NCBI GenBank assembly: GCA_900321895.1
Contig: ONYB01000184.1
Span: forward strand, 1 to 6,421
Length of the DNA stretch: 6,421 bases
Source: an uncultured Brachyspira sp.
GTDB lineage: Bacteria; Cyanobacteriota; Vampirovibrionia; Gastranaerophilales; Gastranaerophilaceae
Direction: 5' to 3'
Of the stretch, positions 1 through 6,299 are shown piece after piece. A program made the translations under genes and the position numbers. The notes under the pieces are model-generated. The model saw only the letters and a program-made list of their open reading frames with translations. It searched no databases and was not told where the DNA came from. The stretch's first letter is position 1, and each line of letters begins with the position of its first letter.

Positions 1-426
1 ATGGCTTACTACTACGATAAATAATAATCCCATTATTAATCCAATAATAAATCGGGTTAAATTTCCGGTGTTATGCCTTTCTTTTAGTCCGTAATTTATA
101 AAAATATCAATAATGGAAATTGAAAATAAGAATATAAAAGTTTTAAAATTGATTTTTAATTTGTCGAACAATTCAAAGATACCTGAAATGCAAACTCCAA
201 TATAAAATCCTAAACATCTGCAACATAATGCAGCTGGGTATCCTAAAATCCAAAATGTTCGGTCGGGTTGTTGGTGACATGAATATATATATAAAGAAGT
301 TAATGTCGCAGATAAATCATATTGTTTATAATGTGCGAGAATTGGTGCTAACGTACTTCCGACAAAGAAAAAAGCACTATATAGGCAAAGAAACAGTATA
401 AATATTTTTTTTATTATTATTTTCAT
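1..426 (-). CDS. DUF2085 family membrane protein, 5' part (runs off left edge)
   Basis: An open frame of 142 codons reads leftward from ATG at 426 to the window edge without a stop, so the C-terminus is missing. The first 30 residues form a hydrophobic segment after a lysine-rich start (MKIIIKK), which suggests an N-terminal membrane helix. Residues 50-77 carry the DUF2085 hallmark: CHQQPDR (50-56), then a short hydrophobic stretch, then CCRCLGFYIG (68-77). A second conserved block follows, with Asp107 in ISIIDIFINY and TGNLTRFIIGLIMG at 120-133, matching the family pattern of an Asp followed by an 'n-L-R-x-x-x-G-x-x-x-G' helix. About four membrane segments are visible. The family has no established function. 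The four clustered cysteines (50, 68, 69, 71) and His51 could bind metal or form disulfides, but that is inference. An AAGAGG at 438-443 is a slightly distant ribosome site. The gene diverges from the XRE regulator at 501, which probably controls it. Confidence 0.78.
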   Translation of the reverse strand, partial: MKIIIKKIFILFLCLYSAFFFVGSTLAPILAHYKQYDLSATLTSLYIYSCHQQPDRTFWILGYPAALCCRCLGFYIGVCISGIFELFDKLKINFKTFIFLFSISIIDIFINYGLKERHNTGNLTRFIIGLIMGLLFIVVVSH

Positions 427-446
427 AAACCCGAAAACCTCTTTAC

Positions 447-474
447 TTAATAGACGAATGTAATCGTCTATTAA
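447..474. promoter_or_regulatory. Perfect 11-bp inverted repeat, probable operator between divergent genes
   Basis: TTAATAGACGA (447-457) and TCGTCTATTAA (464-474) are exact reverse complements separated by six bases. No T-run follows on either strand, so a terminator is unlikely. The dyad sits between the divergent DUF2085 (start 426) and XRE (start 501) genes. The outer ends of the arms supply symmetric TATTAA boxes that could act as weak -10 elements in both directions, with TAAAAT at 472-477 as another rightward candidate. A dimeric XRE repressor bound here would block both promoters. The binding role is inferred; the symmetry is seen directly. Confidence 0.6.
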
Positions 475-480
475 AATAAG

Positions 481-500
481 TTTAGCACTAAAATTTTAGT
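481..500. promoter_or_regulatory. Overlapping palindromes touching the XRE start codon
   Basis: TTTAGCACTAAA (481-492; TTTAG and CTAAA arms) overlaps the perfect 14-bp palindrome ACTAAAATTTTAGT (487-500), which ends one base before the ATG at 501. This gives three alternating copies of a TTTAG-type half-site. There is no purine-rich ribosome-binding site here. TAAAAT at 489-494 lies seven bases before the ATG and could be the -10 of a leaderless transcript. It could also be a second operator for the downstream regulator. AT-rich palindromes arise easily by chance, so the functional reading is tentative. Confidence 0.4.
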
Positions 501-782
501 ATGCAAGATAATTGTAAAAGTGATACCATCAAATTAGTTAAAGTCCTTGGTGAAATAATCCGAAAATACAGATTAGAACAAAAGAAAACGATATATAAAA
601 TTTCAGCAGAATGTTCTATTCATAAAGACACTTGGCGATTAATCGAAAAGGGGTTAGTGAGTGATATTAAAATCTCAAGTTTGTGGAAAATTGCAGAAGG
701 GTTAGGGGAAAATCCGGAAGATTTAATTAAAGACGCAAGAGAAATTTTAGGAAAAGATTTTACAATTTCCGGTTTAGGTTAA
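501..782 (+). CDS. Small XRE/Cro-C1-type helix-turn-helix regulator
   Basis: This encodes a 93-residue DNA-binding protein that is essentially one HTH_XRE domain. The domain runs from about Leu16 to Leu75: helix 1 LGEIIRKYRLEQ (16-27), helix 2 TIYKISAECSI (30-40), a probable recognition helix HKDTWRLIEKG (41-51), then ISSLWKIAEGLGENPEDLI (58-76), the typical closing helices of the Cro/C1 and SinR fold. The tail is about 17 residues with no second domain, so no ligand sensor is visible. ATG 501 is the only methionine in the protein, and an in-frame stop lies at 489-491, so the start is well bounded. It has no Shine-Dalgarno sequence. The palindromes directly upstream suggest that it represses itself and the divergent DUF2085 gene; this is inference. 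It could also be a phage- or plasmid-derived remnant regulator. It ends at the terminator at 805-830. Confidence 0.85.
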   Translation: MQDNCKSDTIKLVKVLGEIIRKYRLEQKKTIYKISAECSIHKDTWRLIEKGLVSDIKISSLWKIAEGLGENPEDLIKDAREILGKDFTISGLG

Positions 783-804
783 TTTTAAAATTGTTTAATA
801 CCCA

Positions 805-830
805 AAAAAGAGCCGACTTCGGCTCTTTTT
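805..830. terminator. Bidirectional intrinsic terminator between XRE gene and argS
   Basis: GAGCCG (810-815), loop ACTT, and CGGCTC (820-825) form a GC-rich stem. It is flanked by an A-run (804-809) and a T-run (826-830), which extend the stem and give a U-tract on both strands. It lies 23 bases past the XRE stop and 25 bases past the argS stop on the other strand, so it can end both converging transcripts. Confidence 0.9.
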
Positions 831-854
831 GAGTGTTGCTTATTATTAAGCTTT

Positions 855-2588
855 TTACATCTTTTCCGGTGCGTTGACTGCTAGGATGTTTAGTGCATTT
901 CGTAATACTTTTTTAACTCCGATTACTAATGCTAATCTTGCTCTCATCATTTCTTTGTCATCCGAAATTACTCTGTTTGAGTTGTAGAATGAGTGGAATT
1001 CGGATGCCAATTCCTGAACATATCTGCAAATTGTATAAACCTGTCTTGTTTCTGCCGAAGTCTTAATCATAGATTTGTATTCTTCCAGTTTTAAGATAAG
1101 TTTTTTCGCAGTATCAAGTGTCGGAAGAATTGTTTCTGCCTTATAATTGTTAATAAGTTCGTCTAATTCCGCCTTTGTCATTGGAGCAGGTGTTTTTTCA
1201 CCTGTTTCTGTATTAAGTTTTTCTTCAACTGCATTTCTCAATATAGAGCATGCTCTGGCGTGTGCGTATTGAACATAGAATACAGGGTTTTCGTCGCTGT
1301 TTGTTTTGGCAAGTTCAATATCAAAATCAAGGGTTGTATCAATGTTTCTCATTGACATCCAAAAACGTGTAGCATCTACTCCGACTTCGTCTATCAAATC
1401 TTCTAAAGTTACCATGTTTTTACGTTTGCCCATTCTGACTTCGTTCCCGTTTATTACAAGGTTAACCAACTGTCCGAGTAAAACTTCCAACTTGTTCGGG
1501 TCATATCCTAGTGCTTCAATAGATGCTTTAACCCTTGCAACATAGCCGTGGTGATCAGCTCCCCAAATGTTGATAAGTCTGTCAAATCCTCTTTCCAATT
1601 TATCGATGTGGTAAGCGATATCTGCGGTCAAATACGTATTTGAACCGTCAGCTTTTTTTATTACTCTGTCTTGATCGTCGCCGTATTCGGAAGATTTGAA
1701 CCATTCGGCACCTTCTTTTTCGTAAATTTTGCCGCTATCGCGGAGTTTCTGAACGCATTCTTCAACTTTGCCTGATTTGTGGAGCGAAAGTTCTGAGTAG
1801 AAGTTGTCAAAATGTACTCTGAAATTATCTAATAAATCACGCTGAACTTTTTCTTCATAATCTTTTGCAAAGTCGCAAAGAAGTTTTAATGTTGTATCGC
1901 TAAGCGGTTCGAAAGTCTTTTCATTCGGATATTTTTTGATAAATTCCTTTGCTACGGGAATTAAATAATCCCCAGGATAGAAATTTTTCCTTTCGATTTC
2001 GTCAGTAGGAAAATCAATATCTTCGCCGAGTTCTTGTCTTACTCTGATTGCCAGAGAGCGTCCGAGTTTTTGAATTTGTGAGCCTGCGTCGTTTATATAA
2101 AATTCTTGATAAACTTCGTGTCCGTAGAATTTTAAAAGATTTGCCAAAACCGAACCCATTGCTGCCCATCTGCCGTGTCCGATGTGGAACGGCCCTGTCG
2201 GGTTTGCGGAAATGTATTCAAGTAAAATCTTTTCAGTTTTGACATTCTCAGGTTTGCCGTAGTTAGTATCTTTTTTGAAAATTTCTTCAATAGCATTGCT
2301 TAAGAGTGTTTTGCCAGCTTTGAAATTAATAAACCCTGCAACAACAGAATATTCGTTGTTATCTTTTTCAACATATTCAAGAATGTTTTTTGCAATAAGA
2401 GGAGGTGCGATTCTCGCAAATCTTGCAAGTGAGGAAACGTTAATTGCAAAATCGCCGAAATCTGCGTTTTTTGGACGTTCTGTAGAAAGTGAACCTCTCG
2501 TGTATTCCTTCATTTCACCTAATTTATTATCTTTAATTGCTTTTTTAATAGCGGTTTCAATTTCGTTTAAAAAGTAATCTTTAATCAT
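855..2588 (-). CDS. argS: Arginyl-tRNA synthetase
   Basis: This 577-residue class I aminoacyl-tRNA synthetase charges tRNA-Arg with arginine using ATP in the cytoplasm, and is essential for translation. The order of domains is complete: the N-terminal tRNA elbow-binding domain (about 1-95), the Rossmann catalytic domain, and the C-terminal DALR helical anticodon-binding domain (about 435-577). SANPTGPFHIGHGR (128-140) contains the HIGH motif at 135-138. FYINDAGSQI (163-172) and WGADHHGY (342-349) are typical ArgRS catalytic segments. The KMSKS position reads RMGKR (385-389); ArgRS proteins commonly deviate here. It is the short bacterial type. The AGGAG at 2598-2602 is well placed for ATG 2588. 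The upstream leader is only a few tens of bases, too short for a T-box, so constitutive expression is likely. Its two probable substrates among others, tRNA-Arg(CCG) and tRNA-Arg(CCT), lie at the right end of the window. Confidence 0.98.
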   Translation of the reverse strand: MIKDYFLNEIETAIKKAIKDNKLGEMKEYTRGSLSTERPKNADFGDFAINVSSLARFARIAPPLIAKNILEYVEKDNNEYSVVAGFINFKAGKTLLSNAIEEIFKKDTNYGKPENVKTEKILLEYISANPTGPFHIGHGRWAAMGSVLANLLKFYGHEVYQEFYINDAGSQIQKLGRSLAIRVRQELGEDIDFPTDEIERKNFYPGDYLIPVAKEFIKKYPNEKTFEPLSDTTLKLLCDFAKDYEEKVQRDLLDNFRVHFDNFYSELSLHKSGKVEECVQKLRDSGKIYEKEGAEWFKSSEYGDDQDRVIKKADGSNTYLTADIAYHIDKLERGFDRLINIWGADHHGYVARVKASIEALGYDPNKLEVLLGQLVNLVINGNEVRMGKRKNMVTLEDLIDEVGVDATRFWMSMRNIDTTLDFDIELAKTNSDENPVFYVQYAHARACSILRNAVEEKLNTETGEKTPAPMTKAELDELINNYKAETILPTLDTAKKLILKLEEYKSMIKTSAETRQVYTICRYVQELASEFHSFYNSNRVISDDKEMMRARLALVIGVKKVLRNALNILAVNAPEKM

Positions 2589-2610
2589 TCTTCAATTCTC
2601 CTATATTGAA

Positions 2611-2619
2611 ATAATATCA
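2611..2619 (-). promoter_or_regulatory. argS extended -10 promoter element
   Basis: Read on the minus strand, this is TGATATTAT: a TATTAT -10 hexamer with the TGn extension. It lies about 22 bases upstream of the argS ATG, just before the AGGAG. No good -35 box is visible at the right distance, as is common for extended -10 promoters. The same TGATAT(A/T)AT word recurs at the lemA promoter and behind tRNA-Arg(CCG). Confidence 0.5.
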
Positions 2620-2640
2620 TGAACATAATCATGTTTGTTA

Positions 2641-2646
2641 TATAAT
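2641..2646 (+). promoter_or_regulatory. mgtE -10 element (TATAAT), apparently leaderless
   Basis: A perfect TATAAT stands six bases before the mgtE ATG at 2653, so transcription should begin at or next to the A of the start codon. No Shine-Dalgarno sequence is present (the bases before the ATG are AAGAAT). The -35 region (about 2617-2624) is poor, so an activator may be needed. It is back to back with the argS promoter. Confidence 0.5.
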
Positions 2647-2652
2647 AAGAAT

Positions 2653-4026
2653 ATGATTAATCTTGAAAACATTATTGAACGTTTAAGAGAAATTATGGAA
2701 GACGAAGATGATAGTCAAGAACAGCTCCGAGAAGAGCTTAACGGCTATCACGTGGCTGACCTTGCGGATATTTTTCAAGAGTTAAAATCCGAAGAACGGT
2801 TGAAATGTTTTAAGCTTCTTGATGTCGAAAAAGCTGCGGATTTGATGGAATATCTTCCTCCGCAAATTCAGGTGGAACTTTTGAGCGACATTGATGAAGA
2901 AATGGCCTCAAAAATTTTGACAAGATTGCCGCACGACGCCGCTGCCGATGTCCTTGGAGATATGGAGGAGGACGAAAGCGAAACTTATTTGGACAGATTA
3001 CCACACAAGTTTTCAGAAGAGGTTAGAGAACTTTTGACCTACAACGAAGACACCGCAGGTGGTATTATGAACCCTGTAGTTCTGACTGTAACTTCTGATA
3101 TGAGTGTTCAGGATGTCTTGAACCACATTAGAATTAAAGCAGAACAAGATAACATGGAGCTTTACTATGTTTATGTTACGGATAAGCAAAATCACCTCTT
3201 GGGTGTTGTTTCCTTGCGTAAGCTCTTGACTTCGCCGATTAATCAAAAGGTGGAAGATATTATGATTTCTGATATCGTAAGACTTCATGTTGACGATTAC
3301 AGCGATTATATTATTGATGAATTTATGAAATACCAGTACAACGCTCTCCCTGTCGTTGATTTGTACAACAGATTGAAGGGGATGATTACGTGGGATGACG
3401 TCCATGACTTGTTTGAAGAAGAAACTACGGAAGAAATTTACCAGTCATCCGGTATTTCGACGGAAATGGTTGATGAGGACGAAATCCTTTCAGGTAGTAT
3501 TGTAAATGCTTTGAGAGCAAGAACTCCGTGGCTTTTTATCACATTGTTGGGTGAATTTGTGGCGGTAAATGTTGCAAACCACTTTGACCATACCTTGAAT
3601 GCTTTGCCGATAATTGCAATATTTATGCCGTTGCTTGCAGGTTTGGGCGGAAATATCGGTACACAAAGCATTACCCTTATGGTAAGAGGTTTGTCTACGG
3701 GGCAAGTTACATTGAGCTCTGCAGTGCACCATATTGTAAGAGAGGCATTTATCGGAATGCTTATCGGTGGATTTTTTGGAATTCTGGTTACTCTCGTTAC
3801 TTGGGGCTGGCAGCACAACATTGAACTCGGTATTGTTGTCGGAATTGCCATGATTATTAACATGACTATGGCAACAATTATCGGTACATTTACGCCGTTT
3901 GCTCTAAAATCACTAAATGTTGATCCTGCGGTTGCCTCAGGGCCTGTGATTGCAACAACTATTGACGTTATCGGACTTGCGGTTTATTTCTCGCTCGTGT
4001 CGATTTTCCTTGTAAAGGTTATGTAG
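2653..4026 (+). CDS. mgtE: Magnesium transporter MgtE
   Basis: This 457-residue membrane protein is a Mg2+-gated Mg2+ channel; members of the family work as homodimers. Domains in order: an acidic helical MgtE N domain (about 25-128), two CBS domains (about 137-198 and 202-256) that sense cytoplasmic Mg2+, then five membrane helices (about 291-315, 318-338, 363-384, 392-416, 428-456). PLLAGLGGNIGTQ (326-338) is the family signature. DPAVASGPVIATTID (424-438) contains Asp438, the counterpart of the pore Asp432 of Thermus thermophilus MgtE. Length is normal and nothing is missing. A TTG at 2635 would add six residues, but it would put the TATAAT inside the gene, so I chose ATG 2653. No M-box riboswitch fits in the 64 bp upstream. 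No strong terminator follows, so reading through into the LCP gene 90 bp later is possible. Confidence 0.97.
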   Translation: MINLENIIERLREIMEDEDDSQEQLREELNGYHVADLADIFQELKSEERLKCFKLLDVEKAADLMEYLPPQIQVELLSDIDEEMASKILTRLPHDAAADVLGDMEEDESETYLDRLPHKFSEEVRELLTYNEDTAGGIMNPVVLTVTSDMSVQDVLNHIRIKAEQDNMELYYVYVTDKQNHLLGVVSLRKLLTSPINQKVEDIMISDIVRLHVDDYSDYIIDEFMKYQYNALPVVDLYNRLKGMITWDDVHDLFEEETTEEIYQSSGISTEMVDEDEILSGSIVNALRARTPWLFITLLGEFVAVNVANHFDHTLNALPIIAIFMPLLAGLGGNIGTQSITLMVRGLSTGQVTLSSAVHHIVREAFIGMLIGGFFGILVTLVTWGWQHNIELGIVVGIAMIINMTMATIIGTFTPFALKSLNVDPAVASGPVIATTIDVIGLAVYFSLVSIFLVKVM

Positions 4027-4116
4027 AATTTGTAAAATACATAATTTACTGTATTTAATTTAAAAAATTTATATTAAAATAAAATAAGTAAGACTAAGAA
4101 GAATTAGGATAGGGCT
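4027..4116. other. mgtE-LCP intergenic leader with weak hairpin and RBS
   Basis: This very AT-rich spacer contains a weak hairpin (AAATAC 4035-4040 with GTATTT 4051-4056) that lacks GC content and a clean T-run, so it is a poor terminator. Several TAAAAT-like words (for example 4075-4080) could serve as a -10 for the next gene, but none has a convincing -35. AGGA at 4106-4109 is the ribosome site, seven bases before ATG 4117. Confidence 0.4.
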
Positions 4117-5475
4117 ATGATTGATAATAATAAAAAGAAAATTACTCCAAAAAAAAGAATACCTGATGACAACGCACAGAGAATGGCGTATTTGAATAAG
4201 ATGAAGAAACGAGAAGAGGAGCAATCTCTCTTTGTAAGAGTTTTTGTCGGAATGCTCGTTTTGTTTATGCTTTTGTTTTGCGGAATTTTACTTTTGTCAG
4301 GAAATAGCGATTTTGTAGTTGACTTGTTCGGTCAAGATTCGGTAATTACAAAATTTGTTCTAAAAGTTACACAGGGTAATGCGAATAAACAGCATGCCGA
4401 ATTCAACTGGCCGTTTGGTCCGAGAAGACAAAATATTTTACTTTTGGGTGTTGATGCGAGTGACAACCCGAATGACTTGTGGTCGGGGACCAGAACCGAC
4501 ACGATTATTCTCGTTAATATTGACCCGAAAACAAAATCTGTGAATGCGGTTTCTGTTCCGAGAGACAGTAAGGTTTATCTTCCGGAAGGTCATGGTATTC
4601 AAAAGATTAATGCTGCCCATGCTATCGGTGGTGTCGGTATGACGATTAAAACAGTTGAACAGACTTTAGGTGTTAAAGTTGACAGATATATTATGGTTCA
4701 CGATGATGCGGTTAAGGCTATTGTTGAGGCTCTTGGCGGGGTGGATGTCTATGTCGAAAAACCTATGCACTACGATGATTATGCCGGCAAACTTCACATC
4801 AACTTGTCAAAAGGTGTACACAGATTGTCACCGACTGAAGCTGTCGGATATTTGAGATTTAGACACGATGCTTTGGGTGATATCGGCAGAACTCGTCGTC
4901 AGCAGTGGTTTATGAGAGGTTTATTGGACGAACTTCAAAAGCCTGAAACTATTACAAAAATACCTGATATTATTTCGGTAACTAATAAGTACGTAAAAAC
5001 AAACATGTCTATTTACGAACTATCGCAGTATGCGGGAATGGCTAAACATATTGATATGGACAAAATCGAAATTGCAATGCTTCCGGGTGCTCCGAATAAA
5101 AAAGGCCATATCAGCTACTGGATTTTAGACCCTGAAAAATCTCAAGAGGTTATAAACAGATTGATTTACAGAGAAAAAATCCAACCTGAAGAGGGTGCTG
5201 TTATGACTGCGGGAATTATGTATTCACAAGACAGTGCACAAAAAGCTCAAGATGTTAAATCAGAACTTGAAGCTGTGGGTGTAAATGTTTCTTGTACGGG
5301 ACATATTTCAAGAATTCATACCCAGTTTATTGCACATTCTGTCGGTGTTACAAACGAATATTACAATTTCTTGAAGAAAAAAGTTCCGTCAATTGATAAA
5401 TTCCAGTTTGTTTATGAACCGTCAAATTATTTCTGCGGAAGTACGGATTTCACTGTAATTGTTGCGGATAATTAA
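4117..5475 (+). CDS. LytR-CpsA-Psr (LCP) family protein with LytR_C domain
   Basis: This 452-residue, single-pass membrane protein has a basic cytoplasmic N-terminus (1-37), one membrane helix (about 38-61) and an extracytoplasmic remainder. The LCP catalytic domain spans about 104-275. Visible motifs are NILLLGVDAS (106-115, Asp113), RTDTIILV (126-133, Arg126 and Asp128), VPRD (147-150), KINAAHA (163-169), and LRFRHDALGDIGRTRRQQ (246-263), whose arginines hold the polyprenyl-pyrophosphate head group in this family. Residues about 360-450 match the LytR_C domain. LCP enzymes transfer lipid-linked glycopolymers to peptidoglycan or other acceptors; the polymer here cannot be told from sequence, and in Gram-negative-type cells the acceptor may differ. 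No glycan synthesis genes are adjacent. No terminator separates it from lemA, which has its own promoter. Confidence 0.93.
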   Translation: MIDNNKKKITPKKRIPDDNAQRMAYLNKMKKREEEQSLFVRVFVGMLVLFMLLFCGILLLSGNSDFVVDLFGQDSVITKFVLKVTQGNANKQHAEFNWPFGPRRQNILLLGVDASDNPNDLWSGTRTDTIILVNIDPKTKSVNAVSVPRDSKVYLPEGHGIQKINAAHAIGGVGMTIKTVEQTLGVKVDRYIMVHDDAVKAIVEALGGVDVYVEKPMHYDDYAGKLHINLSKGVHRLSPTEAVGYLRFRHDALGDIGRTRRQQWFMRGLLDELQKPETITKIPDIISVTNKYVKTNMSIYELSQYAGMAKHIDMDKIEIAMLPGAPNKKGHISYWILDPEKSQEVINRLIYREKIQPEEGAVMTAGIMYSQDSAQKAQDVKSELEAVGVNVSCTGHISRIHTQFIAHSVGVTNEYYNFLKKKVPSIDKFQFVYEPSNYFCGSTDFTVIVADN

Positions 5476-5489
5476 TATTTGTCAAGTTC

Positions 5490-5518
5490 TTTACAAAAGT
5501 TAAACAATATGATATAAT
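5490..5518 (+). promoter_or_regulatory. lemA promoter (TTTACA-17-TATAAT)
   Basis: TTTACA at 5490-5495 and TATAAT at 5513-5518 are separated by exactly 17 bases, and TG at 5510-5511 gives the extended -10 form. The expected start of transcription is near 5525. It is the clearest promoter in the window and sits directly after the LCP stop codon. Confidence 0.8.
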
Positions 5519-5545
5519 CTCTCTCGTAGCTAATAGGAGAGAGAT
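5517..5545 (+). promoter_or_regulatory. Inverted repeat over lemA transcription start and ribosome site
   Basis: ATCTCTCTC (5517-5525) and GAGAGAGAT (5537-5545) are exact reverse complements with an 11-base spacer. The right arm includes part of the ribosome-binding site AGGAG (5535-5539), eight bases before ATG 5548. With a start of transcription near 5525 the left arm would be mostly outside the mRNA, so this would be a DNA dyad. If transcripts start further upstream, for example reading through from the LCP gene, it would form a hairpin that hides the ribosome site. Confidence 0.45.
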
Positions 5546-5547
5546 TT

Positions 5548-6147
5548 ATGTTAAATGCAATATTTTTAGCAGACCCGATGGTACAATTTTTGGTAATTGT
5601 TGTACTTATTTTGTTAGTAACATCTTATGTTATGTATGTTTCGTTGGTAAAGAAGAAAAACAAGGTAAAAGAGGCATTTGCGGGCATTGATGTCCAGTTG
5701 AAAAAACGTTATGACTTAATTCCGAATGTATTGTTTATCGCAAACAAGTATATGGAACACGAAAGAACTTTGCTTGAAGAAATTACAAAATTGAGAGCAG
5801 AGGCGGTAAAAGTTCCTGCTGACTTGAGCAAGGCAAAAGAAACAATTAACTTGGACGGCTTGATTTCAGGTAAAATGGGACAATTAATGGTAGCGGTTGA
5901 AAATTATCCGCAGTTGAAAGCTGACCAGCCGATGATGCAGGCAATGCAAACTTATTCTGAACAGGAAGAGCATATTGCCGCAGCAAGAAGATTTTACAAC
6001 TCAGCTGTTCTTGAACTCAACAATGCTGTTGAAATCTTCCCAAGTTCAATGATTGCAGGGATGATGAATTTAACAGTTATGCCGTTCTTTGAGGCAACTG
6101 AAACTGAACGTCAAGCAGTGGATGCAAGCAAATATTTTAATAAATAG
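5548..6147 (+). CDS. lemA: LemA family membrane-anchored protein
   Basis: This 199-residue protein has an N-terminal membrane helix (about 11-33) followed by a long helical domain of the LemA fold. Family marks are the segment KEAFAGIDVQLKKRYDLIPN (41-60), a heptad-rich helix with MEHERTLLEEITKLRAEA (69-86), ENYPQLKA (118-125), EEHIAAARRFYNSAV (140-154) and LNNAVEIFPSSMIA (157-170), ending with the PFFEA block (179-183). Length is normal. The biochemical role of LemA is not settled; the soluble part is expected outside the membrane or in the periplasm. In many genomes it neighbours TPM-domain or HtpX genes; neither is here. Both the AGGAG at 5535-5539 and the promoter at 5490-5518 support ATG 5548. 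It ends at the strong terminator at 6159-6192, so it is probably a single-gene unit. Confidence 0.95.
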   Translation: MLNAIFLADPMVQFLVIVVLILLVTSYVMYVSLVKKKNKVKEAFAGIDVQLKKRYDLIPNVLFIANKYMEHERTLLEEITKLRAEAVKVPADLSKAKETINLDGLISGKMGQLMVAVENYPQLKADQPMMQAMQTYSEQEEHIAAARRFYNSAVLELNNAVEIFPSSMIAGMMNLTVMPFFEATETERQAVDASKYFNK

Positions 6148-6158
6148 ATTTTGATTTG

Positions 6159-6192
6159 AAGGACGGGCTTTTTTCAAAAGCCCGTCCTTTTT
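6159..6192 (+). terminator. Strong intrinsic terminator after lemA
   Basis: AAGGACGGGCTTTT (6159-6172) pairs perfectly with AAAAGCCCGTCCTT (6176-6189) over 14 bp with a three-base loop, and a T-run continues to 6192. It begins 12 bases after the lemA stop and isolates lemA from the tRNA genes. Confidence 0.93.
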
Positions 6193-6225
6193 GTTTGTGT
6201 TAAGATAAGTGTACCTGATAAACAG

Positions 6226-6299
6226 GCGTTTGTAGCTCAGTAGAATAGAGCGTCGCCCTCCGAAGGCGAAGGTCGCGGGTTTGACTCCCGCCAAACGCA
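6226..6299 (+). tRNA. tRNA-Arg(CCG)
   Basis: A full cloverleaf of 74 bases without encoded CCA: acceptor GCGTTTG/CAAACGC (7 perfect pairs), T8, D-stem GCTC/GAGC, anticodon stem TCGCC/GGCGA with loop CTCCGAA (anticodon CCG at 6260-6262, reading CGG), variable loop AGGTC, and T-stem GCGGG/CCCGC. The discriminator is A6299, and A20 (6245) is present; both suit bacterial ArgRS. The elbow is unusual: position 19 is A (6244) and position 56 is T (6282), where nearly all tRNAs have G19 and C56. The two changes compensate, giving A19-U56. The other tertiary positions (G15-C48, G18-T55, T54-A58) are normal. No clear promoter was found between the lemA terminator and the tRNA. Confidence 0.93.

Noticed and set aside
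447..474. Inverted repeat read as a transcription terminator
   Set aside because: The stem is AT-rich, has no T-run on either strand, and lies between the starts of divergent genes where no transcript ends.
1422..1436. Degenerate KMSKS motif (RMGKR) in ArgRS as a sign of inactivity
   Set aside because: ArgRS proteins often depart from KMSKS; the HIGH motif and all other catalytic segments are intact.
2275..2577. Plus-strand open frames opposite argS (also 1306-1545 and 2048-2242)
   Set aside because: These are complementary-strand shadows of a complete ArgRS gene, with compositions expected of antisense translation.
2635..2652. TTG start giving mgtE six extra residues
   Set aside because: It would place the perfect TATAAT box inside the coding region, and the added residues (LYNKN) have no family support; ATG 2653 is preferred.
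2589..2652. T-box upstream of argS or M-box Mg2+ riboswitch upstream of mgtE
   Set aside because: The whole intergenic region is 64 bp and contains promoters for both genes; neither riboswitch would fit.
3438..3863. Minus-strand open frame of 141 codons opposite mgtE, with a 108-codon frame (3490-3816) and a 130-codon frame (3013-3405) also opposite it
   Set aside because: They lie wholly within mgtE, whose protein is a full-length family match. The translations show no domain-like pattern and no ribosome site or promoter of their own.
4035..4056. Hairpin after mgtE read as its terminator
   Set aside because: It has only six AT-rich pairs with a ten-base loop and is not followed by a clean T-run.
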